Source of the DNA: Anaeramoeba flamelloides
Lineage: Eukaryota; Metamonada; Anaeramoebidae
Direction: 5' to 3'
Assembly (NCBI GenBank): GCA_027625915.1
Contig: JANTQA010000033.1
Span: 6,200,001 to 6,264,000 of the forward strand
Length of the DNA: 64,000 nt
In this document: positions 37,601-49,960 of the stretch, piece by piece
Position numbering within the stretch: position 1 is the first letter of the stretch
Layout of the letters: every line of letters starts with the position of its first letter
Notes under the pieces: model-generated
Databases searched by the model: none
What the model was told of the DNA's origin: nothing
Seen by the model: only the letters and a program-made list of their open reading frames with translations
Program-made: the position numbers and the translations under genes

Positions 37601-38662
37601 TTATTTATTTAAATGTTCATTTGTGCCCTTTCCATTTTTTTTTTTTTTTTTTTGAAATTGAAATTGGTTTTGTATTGTTTTCACCGAAAAATTAGTACTA
37701 TTTTTTTTTTCATTTTTTGGAAATACCTTCTGCTTGTTGAAATACAATAATTTTTTGTAAAAATCAATAATGTGATCTTTATTTCATTTCTTTCAATAAT
37801 TACATTTAAATCATTTTAATAAATCCATAATTCTTTTTGAATTTATTTAGAGAATCCCATTTCTTGGTTTATATGTTATTATCACATTTAGTATTCGTCT
37901 CTTTGGTATGAATCTTTTATTTCTTCAGTTAACGGAGAATTTGAGCAACGGCTCAATTGTCAAAATTGGTAAAGATTAAAAACCTTGATGTATTATCTTG
38001 TTGTACATAATAATTTGTTTCGAAAAATTCCCTTTTATCAGATGTTGATTTATATCCTGTGATGAACCCAAATTGTTTGTTTTCTAAATTTGATGCAGAT
38101 TGTTCCCCAATATCATTAAAAAATTTTTTCAAAGTTAGCCATTTAAAATCTTAAAAAAGAGTGTACTTTGAGAACAAATCCTATAGTAGTTTGTGACTTG
38201 ATTTTTACTCAAGTATTTATGTCCGTCTTATGTGTTGTGGGTACAAATACCTTAAATGGAAATTCCTTTTTCAAAATCAGAATTCAATGAACAAGTCGAG
38301 AATCCATATTCTTCAAGAGACAACACCCGTTAAAAGAGATTAAATCAACAAAGAAATGATTTCTTTAAAACTAACGAGAGCTACAAACTCTTTTTCAGAA
38401 TATGGAGTTGTACTTCAAAGATCAATTTTACTTTTATTTTTTCATTTTTTTTCTTTTATTCCCATTGATTATTATAAACCCGTAAGACACTTTTTTTTGA
38501 TACATCCCTTCAATCACAAAATATTTTTCACTCATTCGATTTAAATTCCAAAATGGCTTCTTTGAAAAACCTTTCCATGACTAACTTTTTCTTTTTTTTT
38601 TTTTGTTAATAATTTGCTTTTTATTTTTTTTTGTTATTTTTTTTCAAAACAACAAGCAGAAG
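34681..38662. other. Intergenic region (EF-2 / eL29)
   Basis: About 4 kb with no complete gene. It contains the family I element at 37031-37746. It also holds two short coding-like patches at 35174-35411, and a possible short terminal exon ending in a taa near 37978 with no identifiable partner. The remainder is AT-rich simple sequence. Confidence 0.5.
37031..37746 (+). mobile_element. Family I element, copy 1
   Basis: The left end TGTATTTCAACAAGTAGAAG and the right end (inward TGTATTTCAACAAGCAGAAG) are near-perfect inverted repeats that continue into GGTATTTCCAAAAA. This gives a 716 bp element. Its left part matches 52326-52470 directly. The portion from about 37297 matches 52520-52913 in reverse, so the copies differ by an internal inversion or nested insertion. 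There is no open frame. Confidence 0.75.
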
Positions 38663-38875
38663 ATGACCAAAAGAAGAAACCACTCAAACCACAACCAAAA
38701 CAGAAAACATCACAGAAATGGTATCAAAAAACCAAAAAGACAAAGACACAGAACAAAAAAAGGAATGTATCTTCCATTTGCAAAGAATTTAAAATTTGTA
38801 AGAAAAGGCACACTTAAAGCAAAAATGGAAAAGAAAAAAAACCAAGAAAAAGAAATGGAAGTTGTCAAAAATTAA
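38663..38875 (+). CDS. RPL29: 60S ribosomal protein eL29
   Basis: A 70-residue, highly basic protein. The N-terminal core TKRRNHSNHNQNRKHHRNGI followed by KKP matches eL29 (KSKNHTTHNQ..KWHRNGIKKP in animals), and the middle has the family pattern of a Gly, then FAKNLKFVRK. The tail is a short Lys/Glu stretch. eL29 is a small structural protein of the large ribosomal subunit. The ATG at 38663 is chosen because the alignment begins there. The frame is open upstream to 38603 but the extra sequence is hydrophobic T-run translation. An AG at 38655-38656 shortly before the ATG could be the acceptor of a 5' UTR intron. No start motif is visible. Confidence 0.9.
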   Translation: MTKRRNHSNHNQNRKHHRNGIKKPKRQRHRTKKGMYLPFAKNLKFVRKGTLKAKMEKKKNQEKEMEVVKN

Positions 38876-39348
38876 ATTGTGTTTCTTTAATTGTTGATAA
38901 AAAAACAATTTCAAAATGACTATTTTTCCCAATAGTTAAGATCTTCAAAAGTAAAGAAACTCCTAAACAAAATAAATTTTATTTTTTAAAAAAAAACAAA
39001 AACTTTACTTTTTAAATTTTTTTTTTTTTCTTTTTGTTTTTTCAATTTTTTTAACAAAGCATCAAATACCAACAAATCCTAAAAAAACAATATTCCTTTT
39101 TTCTTTTAAAATTTTGGTGGTTGTGAAGATCCCACTCTACACAATTAAAATTTGGTAAAGTCAAAGCTGCTAAATTGAAAATGAAACAGATCATTTGACT
39201 TGAACCAAAATTTAATTATCTAGGCATCTATAAATTAAACATAAAATCGAAGATATATTCCATTTCAAATTTTTTTTGTAATAGCAAATTAAGGAAACCA
39301 CAAATTCCAAAACCAATAAATTAAAATGAAAAGAAAAGAGCCTTTTGG

Positions 39349-39745
39349 GAAAAAAGTAAAACAGGCAAAAAAAGCTCAACACGATTTTTAATTGGAAACC
39401 TTTATTGAATCACAGAAAGCTAAAAATGTTAAAATAAGATCAATGAATAAAAGAAAAAGTAAATGATTAAAGACAAAATGGAGGATTTAAGCATAATAAC
39501 AGTTTTTGTAATACTACCTTTAAGTTCGGGTTTTTATTTGAAGGAATTATTTTTATCAAATTTGTTTAAAAAAGTGACGATTGTTGGAGATCTCCAAAAC
39601 AATTCATTGGGATTTTGATAATAAGGGAGATCTAAAGTTGTATTTTATCGATTTTATTTATAAAAATATAACAAATTATTCTTTAAAGTTAATTTGTCAC
39701 TTCTATTCATTGGTTTTTACTATTCAGTTTTAGTTTCATCCCACT
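39349..39745 (+). mobile_element. MITE family B, copy 4 (diverged, interior inverted)
   Basis: Begins GGGAAAAAAGTAAAACAGG like the other copies. Its interior matches them in reverse order: a block with AAAGACAAAATGGAGG near 39473, then GGAGATCTCC near 39585, then a block with TATCGATTTT near 39646. Divergence is clearly greater than among the other three copies, so this is an older insertion. Confidence 0.6.
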
Positions 39746-42312
39746 CCAAACTTTTCATATTTATTTTTGAGATTAGTGAGGGAAGAATCAAAAGATTTGT
39801 GAATTTTGGCCTTATAAATTCTTTCTTAAAACTCAGATTTATGAGGTGGCAGGTGTGAGAAACTACTAGTTAAACAAATAGAATGAAGACCTGGAAAATA
39901 AAATGATTAAGGTGTTAGTACTCTACAATAACAGGGTAAAATTTTAAAAATATTTTATTGGTGGTATTCTCTACTTAAATATTTTGGATAGGCCAAACAT
40001 CAAAAAATTCTGATCAACTCAGAAACGCAGAAAAGATATTCTTTTCAAAGATATCAAGTTTTTTTTTTACAATTTTTTTGAAAAATAATATCTTTTAAAT
40101 TCATTTAATTTCAAACATTATATCAAAATTATTTTACCTTTTTTATTCCATTTCCATCATTATTATCACAATATCAAGTCTTTGTTGCCAGGAATATTTT
40201 ATATAAAGATTTTTTTTTTCTTTTTTCGAGATAATTCTTTGCTTTAACCAAAAAAATGATTTTTCTTCTACATATTTACAACTTGTGGTATTGTTTAAGA
40301 ATGATAGTTATAATGATTAAAATTTTAAAGTTATTTAAACATTTTATTTGGAAATTGTTTTTTTTTTTTTGTAAGATGAGAATTGATATCTAAAAATATA
40401 ATGTTCTTAAAGGTATTTGGGAATTTTATAATTTTAACCTACAAATTCCAAATCATCATTTTTTATAACTAAAATGAATTGAATTGTAATAACGATTCTT
40501 ATGAATAAGACCAAAAAAATTATTAAAATAATTTTCAAAATTTAAAATTCATTATCCATTTTGTTTTCATTTTTTTCATTCAGTTCAACAAGTTTTGAAC
40601 CTTAAAAGAATAATAAAAAAAAATTGAATCATATATTTAAATTTCATTTATAAATTTTTTTGTTAAACTTTCTTTCAAATTTTCATTTATATAAAACATG
40701 TACTTAAATTATTTTTATTTACAGGTATTAAAAAAGAAAGATAAATAAATGAAAAATTCTTGCAAAATATATTTTTTATCAAAATCAATACTCTCTCTGA
40801 TAAAAATAAAAAGATGACACACCAATTTCCTTAATTACTGTTCTTCACCGAATAAAAAATGAATATTTTCATTTGGGTTTTTTTCAAAAAAATTACACTC
40901 CAAAAATAAAAAAAAAAATATCAAAGTCCAAAGTTTGAAGGGAAGGAAATTACTATTACATGTAAAATAATCAGATCAAGATTTTCATTCAACTTTCAAT
41001 CAAATAACCAGTTTACAAGAATTAAAATAAATCAACAAAGCTTTTAATTATAAAAGGGGGATTAATAATTTAAGCTGATTTCTAAGAATTCAAAATTTGA
41101 AATGTTACATGGTTTAAAAATCTTTTTTTGGGAAAGCGGAATGAAAATTTTGTTTCATTTATCTTGCAAAAAATGGTAATAATCCCAGCTTGTTTTTGAA
41201 TAATTGAGAGTGTTGAGTTATTTTGTTATTTCACTTTCATTCGTCAAAAAGAATTTTCATTCTTAAGAAATTTTACAAAAAAAATATTTATATCATCTTT
41301 ACCATTTCACTCTTTTTTTCAATCTTTTTCCATGAAAAGGTAATTGAAAATAACAAAAAAAATAATTACAAAAAATGGATTTTGGAAATTTTCAAGTGCA
41401 AGTTCAAATCTGAGAACATTTCAAACTTGTAAAAGGAAAGATAAAAAATACATATAACAATCATAGGTACTATTACGGGTTCATAAAGTTGAAATGGAAA
41501 TTCTAAAATATTAAAAGCAAATTTTGATATGATCTTTAAAAGGCAAAATTTGTAAAATTTCCGGTTTTTTCTCAAAGAAATTCTTAGTGTGAAAATATTA
41601 CTGAGATTTCAAAGCTCTTAGAAAGGTTTTTTATACATTATTTCACTATTTTGACCTGTGAACTTAAACCTTAATTGTTAAAAAAAATAATCAGTTACAT
41701 TTTTTTGTTTGTTATCGGAAACATGTGAATTTTGGATTTCAAAAAATAGAATCAAATTAATAAATTGTTTAAATGATTTTAACTCACCGATTTCATCAGC
41801 CTAAACACAAATTACTAAAAGCATTTTGAAGATCTTTAACAAGATTTCATTTTATTTTTCGAAAATAAAACCCCCTGGTGATTAGAATTATAGTTTGAAC
41901 AAAACAGAAATTATATATATTTTTTTATACATTAGAAATTGGTAATTTTCATCAGGTATTCCTTCAAACAACATTTGGGAAACCAAAACTCTTTTTACTT
42001 GAGTTTGTAAAGATTTTATTGATTTTCCCTGCATTTATACTTTTATAATTCTTACTTATATTTGTTGAATAAAAAGGAAATAAGTTTCATTTTCTTTTCC
42101 AGATTTTTCTTTTGCATTAAATACTCAAAAAAAATAGGTCTTTATAACTTGTAATATATTTTGAAAAATCAAGTGAAAATACGTACAATATATTAGATAA
42201 GAATCAATACTTGTATTTACCCAATAAAAGAGGCAAAAATATTTTCTCTTGGTTTTAATTCGTTTTAAGCGAACACTGTTGATAAAATAAAGTGTGTATA
42301 AAAGTTTACTCT

Positions 42313-42640
42313 GTGTTTCAAAACTAAAAGCGTGTTTTTTTTTGTCATAGAAAACCTATACCTTAACCTATCAAAGAAACCAACAATAAACCCTAATTAA
42401 ATATGGGTATTGGTTTCTTAAAGTTCTAATATTCAAATTGAAATTATAAAAATGAAGGATCAAATTGGAAAATTTATCTCAAAAAATAGAGTTACTTTTT
42501 ATAAAATTTTTATCTATCAAAAAAATGAAAAAAAAAATTCTATCAAATTGAGAATATCAAGAAAAATTTTCAACTAATTTCACCCTTAATTTAAATTGTA
42601 CTTGAAAATATCAAGGAGTTTACTTTCAAAAATGATTTGA
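42313..42640 (+). repeat. Family F repeat, copy 2
   Basis: Begins GTGTTTCAAAACTAAAAGCG and follows the same order of blocks as 16282-16627, including ATCAAAGAAACC, GGTATTGGTTTC and AAGGATCAAATTGG. Here it is not flanked by the palindrome arms, so family F exists independently of family G. Confidence 0.65.
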
Positions 42641-43845
42641 GCCTTGGTATAATATTGGGCAGTAAATTGAATGTTAAATTGGAACAAAAAGAGAAAAAAA
42701 ACCAATTATATTCTGAAACATAGATTATAGTCATAGTGTACGCATTCTTTTGATCACTTTAATCTCTTAGATTTTTTTATCTAAATTTAATTAGAGATTG
42801 AGAAAATTTTTTGCCAATTACTTTGATTTGAAAACCTGTTTATTTTCAATAGAAAACATATTTCTAGATCAGGAATCCTTATTTAGAAATTGGTCAATAA
42901 AAAAAATAATAGAGACTGACCCTTAATAAAAAAACTTTCAAAGAAATAGATCGAAATTTGTGCTCTTTTTATTGTTTTAAGAAATATTTTGGGATCTAAT
43001 TGATGTAAATTGAAGTTTATAAAAGAACCCTTAAATTACAGATTATGAAGAATTGTAAAACAAAAACAAGATGAAAATAGAAACCATTTAGATTTCAAAT
43101 AATAGTAATAATTGAAAATATTATTTTTCATTGATTAGATGGAAAACAGAAACACCACTCAACCCCATGTATCAATTAAACAGTTAAATCTCACAAGACT
43201 TCTTTTCTAATCTGTAAGATGTCGAAGAAAAAACAACAAAAAAGATCATTGATAACTTTTATCGAGATAAGATGAGCAAAATTCTGACTCTTTATTTTCA
43301 ATCGAATTTTAATATTTATCATAACAATTAATAACCACTAAAACAGAATTCAATTCTATCAAACGAAATGGTTTTCAATTGTTTTTTGACAGAGATATTT
43401 GATAAAGTCAACTATTTTCCAATTTTAACTTTTGGATATTCCAAATTTGAAATCTGGAAATCTGAAATTTGTCAACAGTTTACTAAAGAGGTTTCTTGAA
43501 GACTAAGATTTATTTTTTAACGAGAAGAAATTCGTACTTATCAAAACATAAACTTTTTGGTTGTTTTCTGTCACATTTCCAAAAACTTGTTCAAAAAACA
43601 AAGGTTTTTTTGGTTTGTTCCAGAAAAATCATGGTTGAGATTTCTATTTCAAGGTAAATACTTTTTTTTTTTATTTAATCCCCAACCAACATATGAACAA
43701 AAATCAAGAATTAAGAGTCTTCCATTTAAAAAACAAATATACACCATTTGAAAGTTAATTAAAAAGAGTTTCAAAAATATCTTTAATCATTTTTTATTGT
43801 TGTACAAAAAAAGTCATTTCGAATCAAAACAAAAAACCAAAGCAA

Positions 43846-45300
43846 ATGACCTTACAAATCCATTTTATCCTTTCAGACAACCAACTTATTTCTTTGAATT
43901 TGTGTTCCACAACAACAATCGAAACAATTAAGCAAATCTTGGAAATTGAAAATAATATTAATCCTAAAAAATATCAATTGTTGCATGAACAGCGGCCTCT
44001 TATTGACTCACTAAATTTAGAAAAGTCTGGCGTCAAAAATCATGACTTAGTCTTTGTGGATCCAGTTTATAAAGAAAATAACGAAAACAAGATCATTATT
44101 GAAGAAGAACAAGAACAAAAACAAGAAGAACAAAAGAGAGAAGAAAAAGAAGAAGAAGAAAGAAAAAGACTGCAACAAAACAAGGAAATCCATAGCAAAG
44201 ATGAGAAACTTCTTGTCGAGTGGCTGAACGAAGCACACAATTTATATTTTGATCTTCAATCACAACCAAACAAAATCAAGAATGTTCTTGGTAATCAAAA
44301 GCAGTTGATCCAGGCATTGAAAAGCAATCAGCTAGATTCCTTTGCACAGATCTATATCAACATTAAGCTCAGCAGAAAAGCAAAGGAAGATCAAAAGCAG
44401 CGTTTGGAATATTTGTCAAAAAATGATCCCGAGAATCCACAGCTCCAAAAGACGATCGAAGAAAAGATCAGGATGTCACGCATCCGAAAAAACAAGGAAT
44501 TAGCCTACCGCTTTAACCCCGAATTGTTTGTCCGTGTGGACATGCTATATATCCCGTCAATAATCAACGACGTCCCAATTCTGGCCTTTGTTGACACAGG
44601 CGCGCAGACAACAATCATGAGCAAGGCGGCTGCCGAAAGGGTCAACATCCTTCGTCTAATGGACACCGACTATAGCGGCGTTGCCGTCGGTGTTGGGACA
44701 GCAAAGATCCTTGGCAAGGTCCACATCACTGCAATGAAAATCGGATCAACTTATTTCAATACATCAATAACAATTCTCGATCAAAACGGGATCGAGTTCA
44801 TTTTTGGCTTGGATATGATCAAAAGGCACCAGGCAATGATCAATATGAAAACCAGTAGGCTCGACATAGCTAATGAGTCAATCAAATTTTTATCCGATCA
44901 GGAATGCTTAATTTTCCAAACAACACCATATGTGTTTTTACAGAATCAGGAATTAGAAAAAAAGGAAAAAGAGATTATTGAAATTTCAAAAAAAGAATTT
45001 GAAGAAAATAAAATGAAAATCGAAAGAGAGAAACAAACGAAAATTGGAAAGGAGATCAAGAAAGAGAAAGAGAAAGAGAAAAAGAAAGAAAAAGAGAAAG
45101 AGAAAGATAGAAGAAATGAGATCGTGGTAACTGAAAATGAAAATTCCGATCAAGAATTAGCTGTTTCGAACGAAGAACCAATTATTGATAAAATTAAAAC
45201 CCTAATGAGAATGGGGTTTAAGGAAGATGATGCTTTTAATGCTTTGCAGCAAGCTAACTTCAATTTAAGACAAGCTGCAGTTATTTTGACTGAGAAATAA
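43846..45300 (+). CDS. DDI1: DDI1-like ubiquitin shuttle with aspartic protease domain
   Basis: A 484-residue single-exon protein with the full DDI1 layout. There is a ubiquitin-like domain at 1-75 and a Glu/Lys-rich spacer (about 85-112). A helical domain follows at about 115-220, and then a retroviral-type aspartic protease fold of the host family at about 225-345, with the active-site triplet D250-T251-G252 (FVDTGAQTTIMS) and the family's FIFGLDMIKRH. A Lys/Glu coiled-coil-like linker (375-430) and a C-terminal UBA domain (about 443-484, MRMGFKEDDAFNAL) complete it. DDI1 binds ubiquitinated proteins and the proteasome and cleaves some substrates. Unlike animal DDI2 it retains the UBA. Codons in the protease domain (44500-44900) are visibly richer in G and C than the flanks. 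The ATG at 43846 begins the UBL strand. Confidence 0.93.
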   Translation: MTLQIHFILSDNQLISLNLCSTTTIETIKQILEIENNINPKKYQLLHEQRPLIDSLNLEKSGVKNHDLVFVDPVYKENNENKIIIEEEQEQKQEEQKREEKEEEERKRLQQNKEIHSKDEKLLVEWLNEAHNLYFDLQSQPNKIKNVLGNQKQLIQALKSNQLDSFAQIYINIKLSRKAKEDQKQRLEYLSKNDPENPQLQKTIEEKIRMSRIRKNKELAYRFNPELFVRVDMLYIPSIINDVPILAFVDTGAQTTIMSKAAAERVNILRLMDTDYSGVAVGVGTAKILGKVHITAMKIGSTYFNTSITILDQNGIEFIFGLDMIKRHQAMINMKTSRLDIANESIKFLSDQECLIFQTTPYVFLQNQELEKKEKEIIEISKKEFEENKMKIEREKQTKIGKEIKKEKEKEKKKEKEKEKDRRNEIVVTENENSDQELAVSNEEPIIDKIKTLMRMGFKEDDAFNALQQANFNLRQAAVILTEK

Positions 45301-45714
45301 TTGTTTGATTTATCGTTCAACAAATAATGAATTATTCTCATTTTAATATAAAATCATTGTAAATTTGTTTAACAAAAAATTTGTTTTGGAACCTTAAATG
45401 TAATTAAAACAAAAAATTATTTATTCGCATTAATTGAACAATAAATTTATTCCTTTAACTTTAAATTTTTTTTTTTTATGTTTATGCCTTTAAAACTTTT
45501 TGTTTTATTATTATTTTTTTTTTTTTTTTTTTTTTGAAATATAATTGTTTCAGAATTTAATAATTTAGAGTTTCCCCAATTCACTTATAACATATATACT
45601 CATGAGAAAAAATTCACCATAAATACAAATTACACTTTCACTTATTATTAATTCTATTTAAAAAAAAAAATCAGTTTGACTAAAAAAAAAAATTCAATTT
45701 TTTAATTGATAATA

Positions 45715-46413
45715 AACTATTTTTCAGTCAAAGGGGCCCAGTTGTAATGGTATAATACACGTGTTTAAAGGGTTTGCATAGATATTAGAAGAAAAATTTT
45801 ATTTTGGAAATTTCCAAAATTGAAATCATTTTTTCACCTTTCTACACATTTTTGTTTTTTTTTTTCGATTTTTTTTTTAAAAAAGTCATTCATTTGCAAA
45901 AAATTTTTATTGCAAGATCAATAGTCACTTGGTAAAAACTTGTTAGTATAATGTCATTGAAACCATGTAAAGATTGTTGAGAAATCTATTGATTTCTATT
46001 ACAATTCAATTCGATCTTTGATCTTGATATATGTTTAATAAATGTGAAAAATTTTCACTTCATTTTCATTTCCTTTTTCAAATAGAGACAACAAATACCA
46101 ACAAACTTTGTTTGGGGGCTTAATTTATAAAAGAAAAGTATGGAAAATGAAGTCAAAAATGTTTCATATTTATTATTCAAATACCAGTAGAAGTTCAAAA
46201 CGAACATCCTTGTTTTTCTGTGTAGGGCCCTAAGAATTTGAGTTTTTCAATTTTTAAGAAAAGCTATTGATTAATTAATTTTCTTTCAAACATGTCTCAA
46301 CAATTCTTTGAGGTGTATTATTCTCTTTATTTCTTATTTGTTCTTCAAAGGTCAATTATATAAAATAATTGATATTTGAAAAAACGTTGGCCCCCTTTGA
46401 CTGAAACAGAGTT
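45715..46413. mobile_element. Family E inverted-repeat element, copy 1
   Basis: A roughly 700 bp element. The left end AACTATTTTTCAGTCAAAGG and the right end (inward AACTCTGTTTCAGTCAAAGG) are inverted copies, and TA lies outside each end. Most of its length matches 57062-57603, including a block with ATTGAAATCATTTTTTCA. No open frame is present. It fits a Tc1/mariner-type non-autonomous element. Confidence 0.8.
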
Positions 46414-49060
46414 TATTATAAATCCATCATAACCTTATGGAGAAAATTGATAATATATAGAAAATTGATTATCTATTATAAAATTTTATTTTGTACAACA
46501 AACAATAAAAAGGTTTCTGAAAGTATATCAGGAAACTGTATAATTTCCAATAGAAGAAAAAAAACCATAATCTTAATTAAATGTTTGGTTCCTTTGGTTT
46601 TGGTAATTGACAAATAAATTCAAAAAAAAACTTTCATTCATATGGATCTTCAATTTTCAAAATTGGAACAATCTCAAGTTTAAACAATTTAAAAACAATG
46701 ATCAAAAGATAATTTCAATTTTCTGTGATTTCCAGGATTGTTTTTCTTTTGATTTTTTTAATTTTAAACTTTATTTATTACAAAAAAAAATAATTTTTGT
46801 CTTATCATGCAATAGAAATCGAATTATTTATCTTTTAGATAAATAGAATTCGAATTTTATATTTCATAAAACACAATTTTATAATTAAAAACCAATTTAT
46901 AAGTTTTATAAATTTTCACTCTAGGGTTGAAATGGGTGAGGTAAAAAGTGGATTTATGAATATCTTTTTTAAGTAACAATAAAGTTTAAAAAAAATTGCG
47001 ATTATTTTTATCAAAAAGCGATATTTTGGAAAATGGCAATAATAAATAATTTGAATAATATTAAATATTAATATATTTTATAAAATCACAATAATTATCT
47101 AAAAATATCAATATTCAAAATTGTCTAAAAATCCTGATAAATGCCAAAAAATATTGTCATATTAATTAAATAGTGATACAATAGTTGATTGCTTTTAGGG
47201 TTAATTCAAGAATATTTTTAATAAGATCAACTTCCTGTTTGATCAGAAAAATAAATCGGGTGAAAAAAAAAATTATTCTTTTAAAAAACAACAAAAAAGA
47301 GACTTGATCCAATCAAGAATTAGATCAAGAGTTTCATATTATTTTAATTTATTTGAGTTGACAAATAAATTGATACTTTATATTTAGCAGAGGTGATAAA
47401 ACAGAAAAGAAAAAAAAAATGTGAGTGTTTCTTTTGATTATATATGTTATAAATTGCCAGGAATAATTAGCTTCTAAAATAACCAACCCTTTATCTGTTC
47501 TTTAAAGAATGTGTTCTTGGGTGAAAAAAATTTCAATTTGTCTAAAAAAGTTGAAAGGAATTGGATAAGATTACAAAAGATTTCACAGCAAACTAGCACA
47601 TTATCACCAATTATTAAGATTGTTTGGAAACTTGTTTTTTTTTTCATGTTAATATTCTTTTTATTCTTCTCTTTACATTTGAATAAAAGAAAACACAATT
47701 AGGGTGTAAATGTTTTTTTTTTTTATTGATCACCAATAAGAAGGAAAATCTTCCTTTATTCTTTTTGGCTATTTAACTTTGAAGATCTCAACTCCATTTT
47801 CAAAAGAAGACATCGATTTTATATCAAGGTTTGTTGTTGAAATAGGTTATTCTGAGTTTGAGCATAAAATTCATTTGAGGTTTTATATTTTTTTAACAAT
47901 ATTAAAATTGAAATTATCACGAAAAAAAAAAAAACATGATTTTATAAAGGTTTTCTGCCTTTAAAACACTTAAAACCCTTGAAGATTTTCACTTCCCTTT
48001 TCAAACACCTTCCAAAATTTTTAAAGCGGAACAATTTATAAAAATATCAGGTTTTTTTAGGTGTAACCATACGTGAAACAAAATTATTAAAAGAAAAACA
48101 ATTATAAAATAGCTTTTAATTACAAAATGACAATAAAAAGGCAAAATTTTCAATTATTGTTTACTTATTTACGACTGATCAAAGATATATGAAACTAAAA
48201 AATACTCAACCTGAATTAAATACATATTACAGTAAATATAAAGCTAATTTTGAATGAATAGTGAAATCTAAGCTAACAAAAAATACAAGAAAAAATCAAT
48301 TTGTCTCATTTTTAAAATTAAAAATCCTATTTAAAAAATAGAAAATACTTTTTTTTTTTAATTTAATCTTTTTTTTTTTTGAATTTTAATTTGAATCTAA
48401 TAATAAATCTATTTTTTTTATTTCTGTTCAAGTAATAATAAAAAAAAACTATAAAAATATTTGATCATTTCAAAAATATTTATATCATTTTTCAATAAAA
48501 ACCGATTTAACATTTTTTTTCTTGTAATAATTTTGTTTCACGAATGGTAAATTCAAAAAAATAATGATATTTTTATAAATTTTTTGGGTTTTATCGTGAA
48601 TTAAACATGGTATCATCAAAACATCTTTTTTATCACGATAGGTAGATTTTTAGGATTTTATGATTTTTCGCGATAAAGTTGAACTAATTGGTATTTTGTT
48701 AATATATAACGAATTTATTGAAAATATTTTGATAATGTATGTTATCATCAAAATCACTAATCTGATTTTTGAAATCGAAAATCAGAATGAACATATTATT
48801 TATAAAATAAGGAATACTTTTTTAGAACTTGAAATTTCCATTTTTATAATATCATCACAAAAAAAAAAAACAAATTCGGGGGTTAAATATGATAATAATT
48901 TTAATAAAAAAAAAAAAATGGTTCTAAAAATTTGCCCAAAAATATGAATAAATTAACAAGATTTGTTTTATAAAAAACCGTATATTTGTTGTCCAAAAAA
49001 TAGGAAAAATATCAGTAAAAAAATTAAATCATTATTTTTCAAAACAAAATAAATCAATTA

Positions 49061-49257
49061 AAGTCAGTTTTACTTTTAAGGCACAAACTTTCAACGAAAT
49101 TTAAGTCACAAAAAAAATCTCAAATTAAAGCATAAATTTCAAATTCTAGTAAAAATAAATTGTTAAAAAAAAAATTCCAAATTTTGTGCCTTAATTTGAG
49201 ATTTTTTTTGTGCTTAAATTTCGTTGAAAGTTTGTACCTTAAAAGTGAAACTGACTG
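49061..49257. mobile_element. Palindromic MITE family H, copy 1
   Basis: About 197 bp and almost a perfect palindrome. The left arm starts near AGTCAGTTTTACTTTTAAGG, and the right arm ends with its complement CAGTTTCACTTTTAAGG-type sequence and CTGACTG. TA lies on the outside. The arms are about 80 bases long around an A/T-rich loop. Confidence 0.85.
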
Positions 49258-49960
49258 TATTCACAAATTAAAGTTTTAATGTGAAAAAACAATACTAATT
49301 AAACCATTAAATATTATAAAAATATGAAACAAAACAGGACTTTTTGAAAAAAATTGAATTAAAATTTCACATTAAAAAAATTAACTATATAACTTAAAAA
49401 TACACTAACCCTTATATTATATGTCAATATAACTTTTGGCTTACTATTATTAAATAAAATTTTTTTTAAAATACATTTTATTATTACAAAAGTACACGAC
49501 CCTTAAAATATAGATTATGATCGGTATATAATAAAAATAAAGTTTAGTCAACTATTTTTCGGTAAATTTCACTTCAGAAGAGTTGAGGTATTCTCGATAT
49601 ATTAAAATGTAATGAAGTATGAAAACAAAATGACAAAATATTAAAAATAATCCATAATAAAATATTAAAACAAATTTTTTGAATATATCAAAATTTTGAA
49701 TATTTATGGCCTGCTGCAAATTAATGAGAAACGATAGGCCTGTGTTGAAAAAAAGCATTCAAAAATGATAAAAAAATAAAAAAAAAAAAACGTTTTAGGC
49801 TTTGTCTTATTTATTTGTTTTAAAAAATAAGATGAAACGAGTCTATTTTTGAGTAAAAAAGAAAAACCATTTCTCTTCTAAACAGAAAAGAACCTAAAGT
49901 CTCTGTTTCTTGCAATTCGAAGTTTTAATTTCCAAAAAATTTCAATTCTCTGGATATGTT

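Larger units (their letters stand above)
38876..43845. other. Intergenic region (eL29 / DDI1)
   Basis: About 5 kb without a recognisable gene. It contains a diverged family B element (39349-39745) and a family F repeat (42313-42640). Small frames at 41223-41575 and 43557-43751 have no domain similarity. The last few hundred bases should include the DDI1 promoter. Confidence 0.5.
45301..49960. other. Intergenic region (DDI1 / OsmC-like), convergent
   Basis: About 4.7 kb holding element E copy 1 (45715-46413) and MITE H copy 1 (49061-49257). Two coding-like patches (47500-47650 and 47780-47877, plus strand) read without stops but match no known domain. A hydrophobic minus-strand frame at 49552-49758 is unassigned. 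Otherwise it is AT-rich simple sequence. Confidence 0.5.

Noticed and set aside
44560-44860. The retroviral-type protease domain as a sign of an integrated retroelement.
   Set aside because: It is embedded in the full UBL-helical-protease-UBA layout of the conserved host DDI1 family. No reverse transcriptase, integrase or LTR is nearby.
48660-48947. A 95-codon Ile/Asn/Lys-rich frame.
   Set aside because: The composition is what random AT-rich DNA gives, with no start context and no domain.
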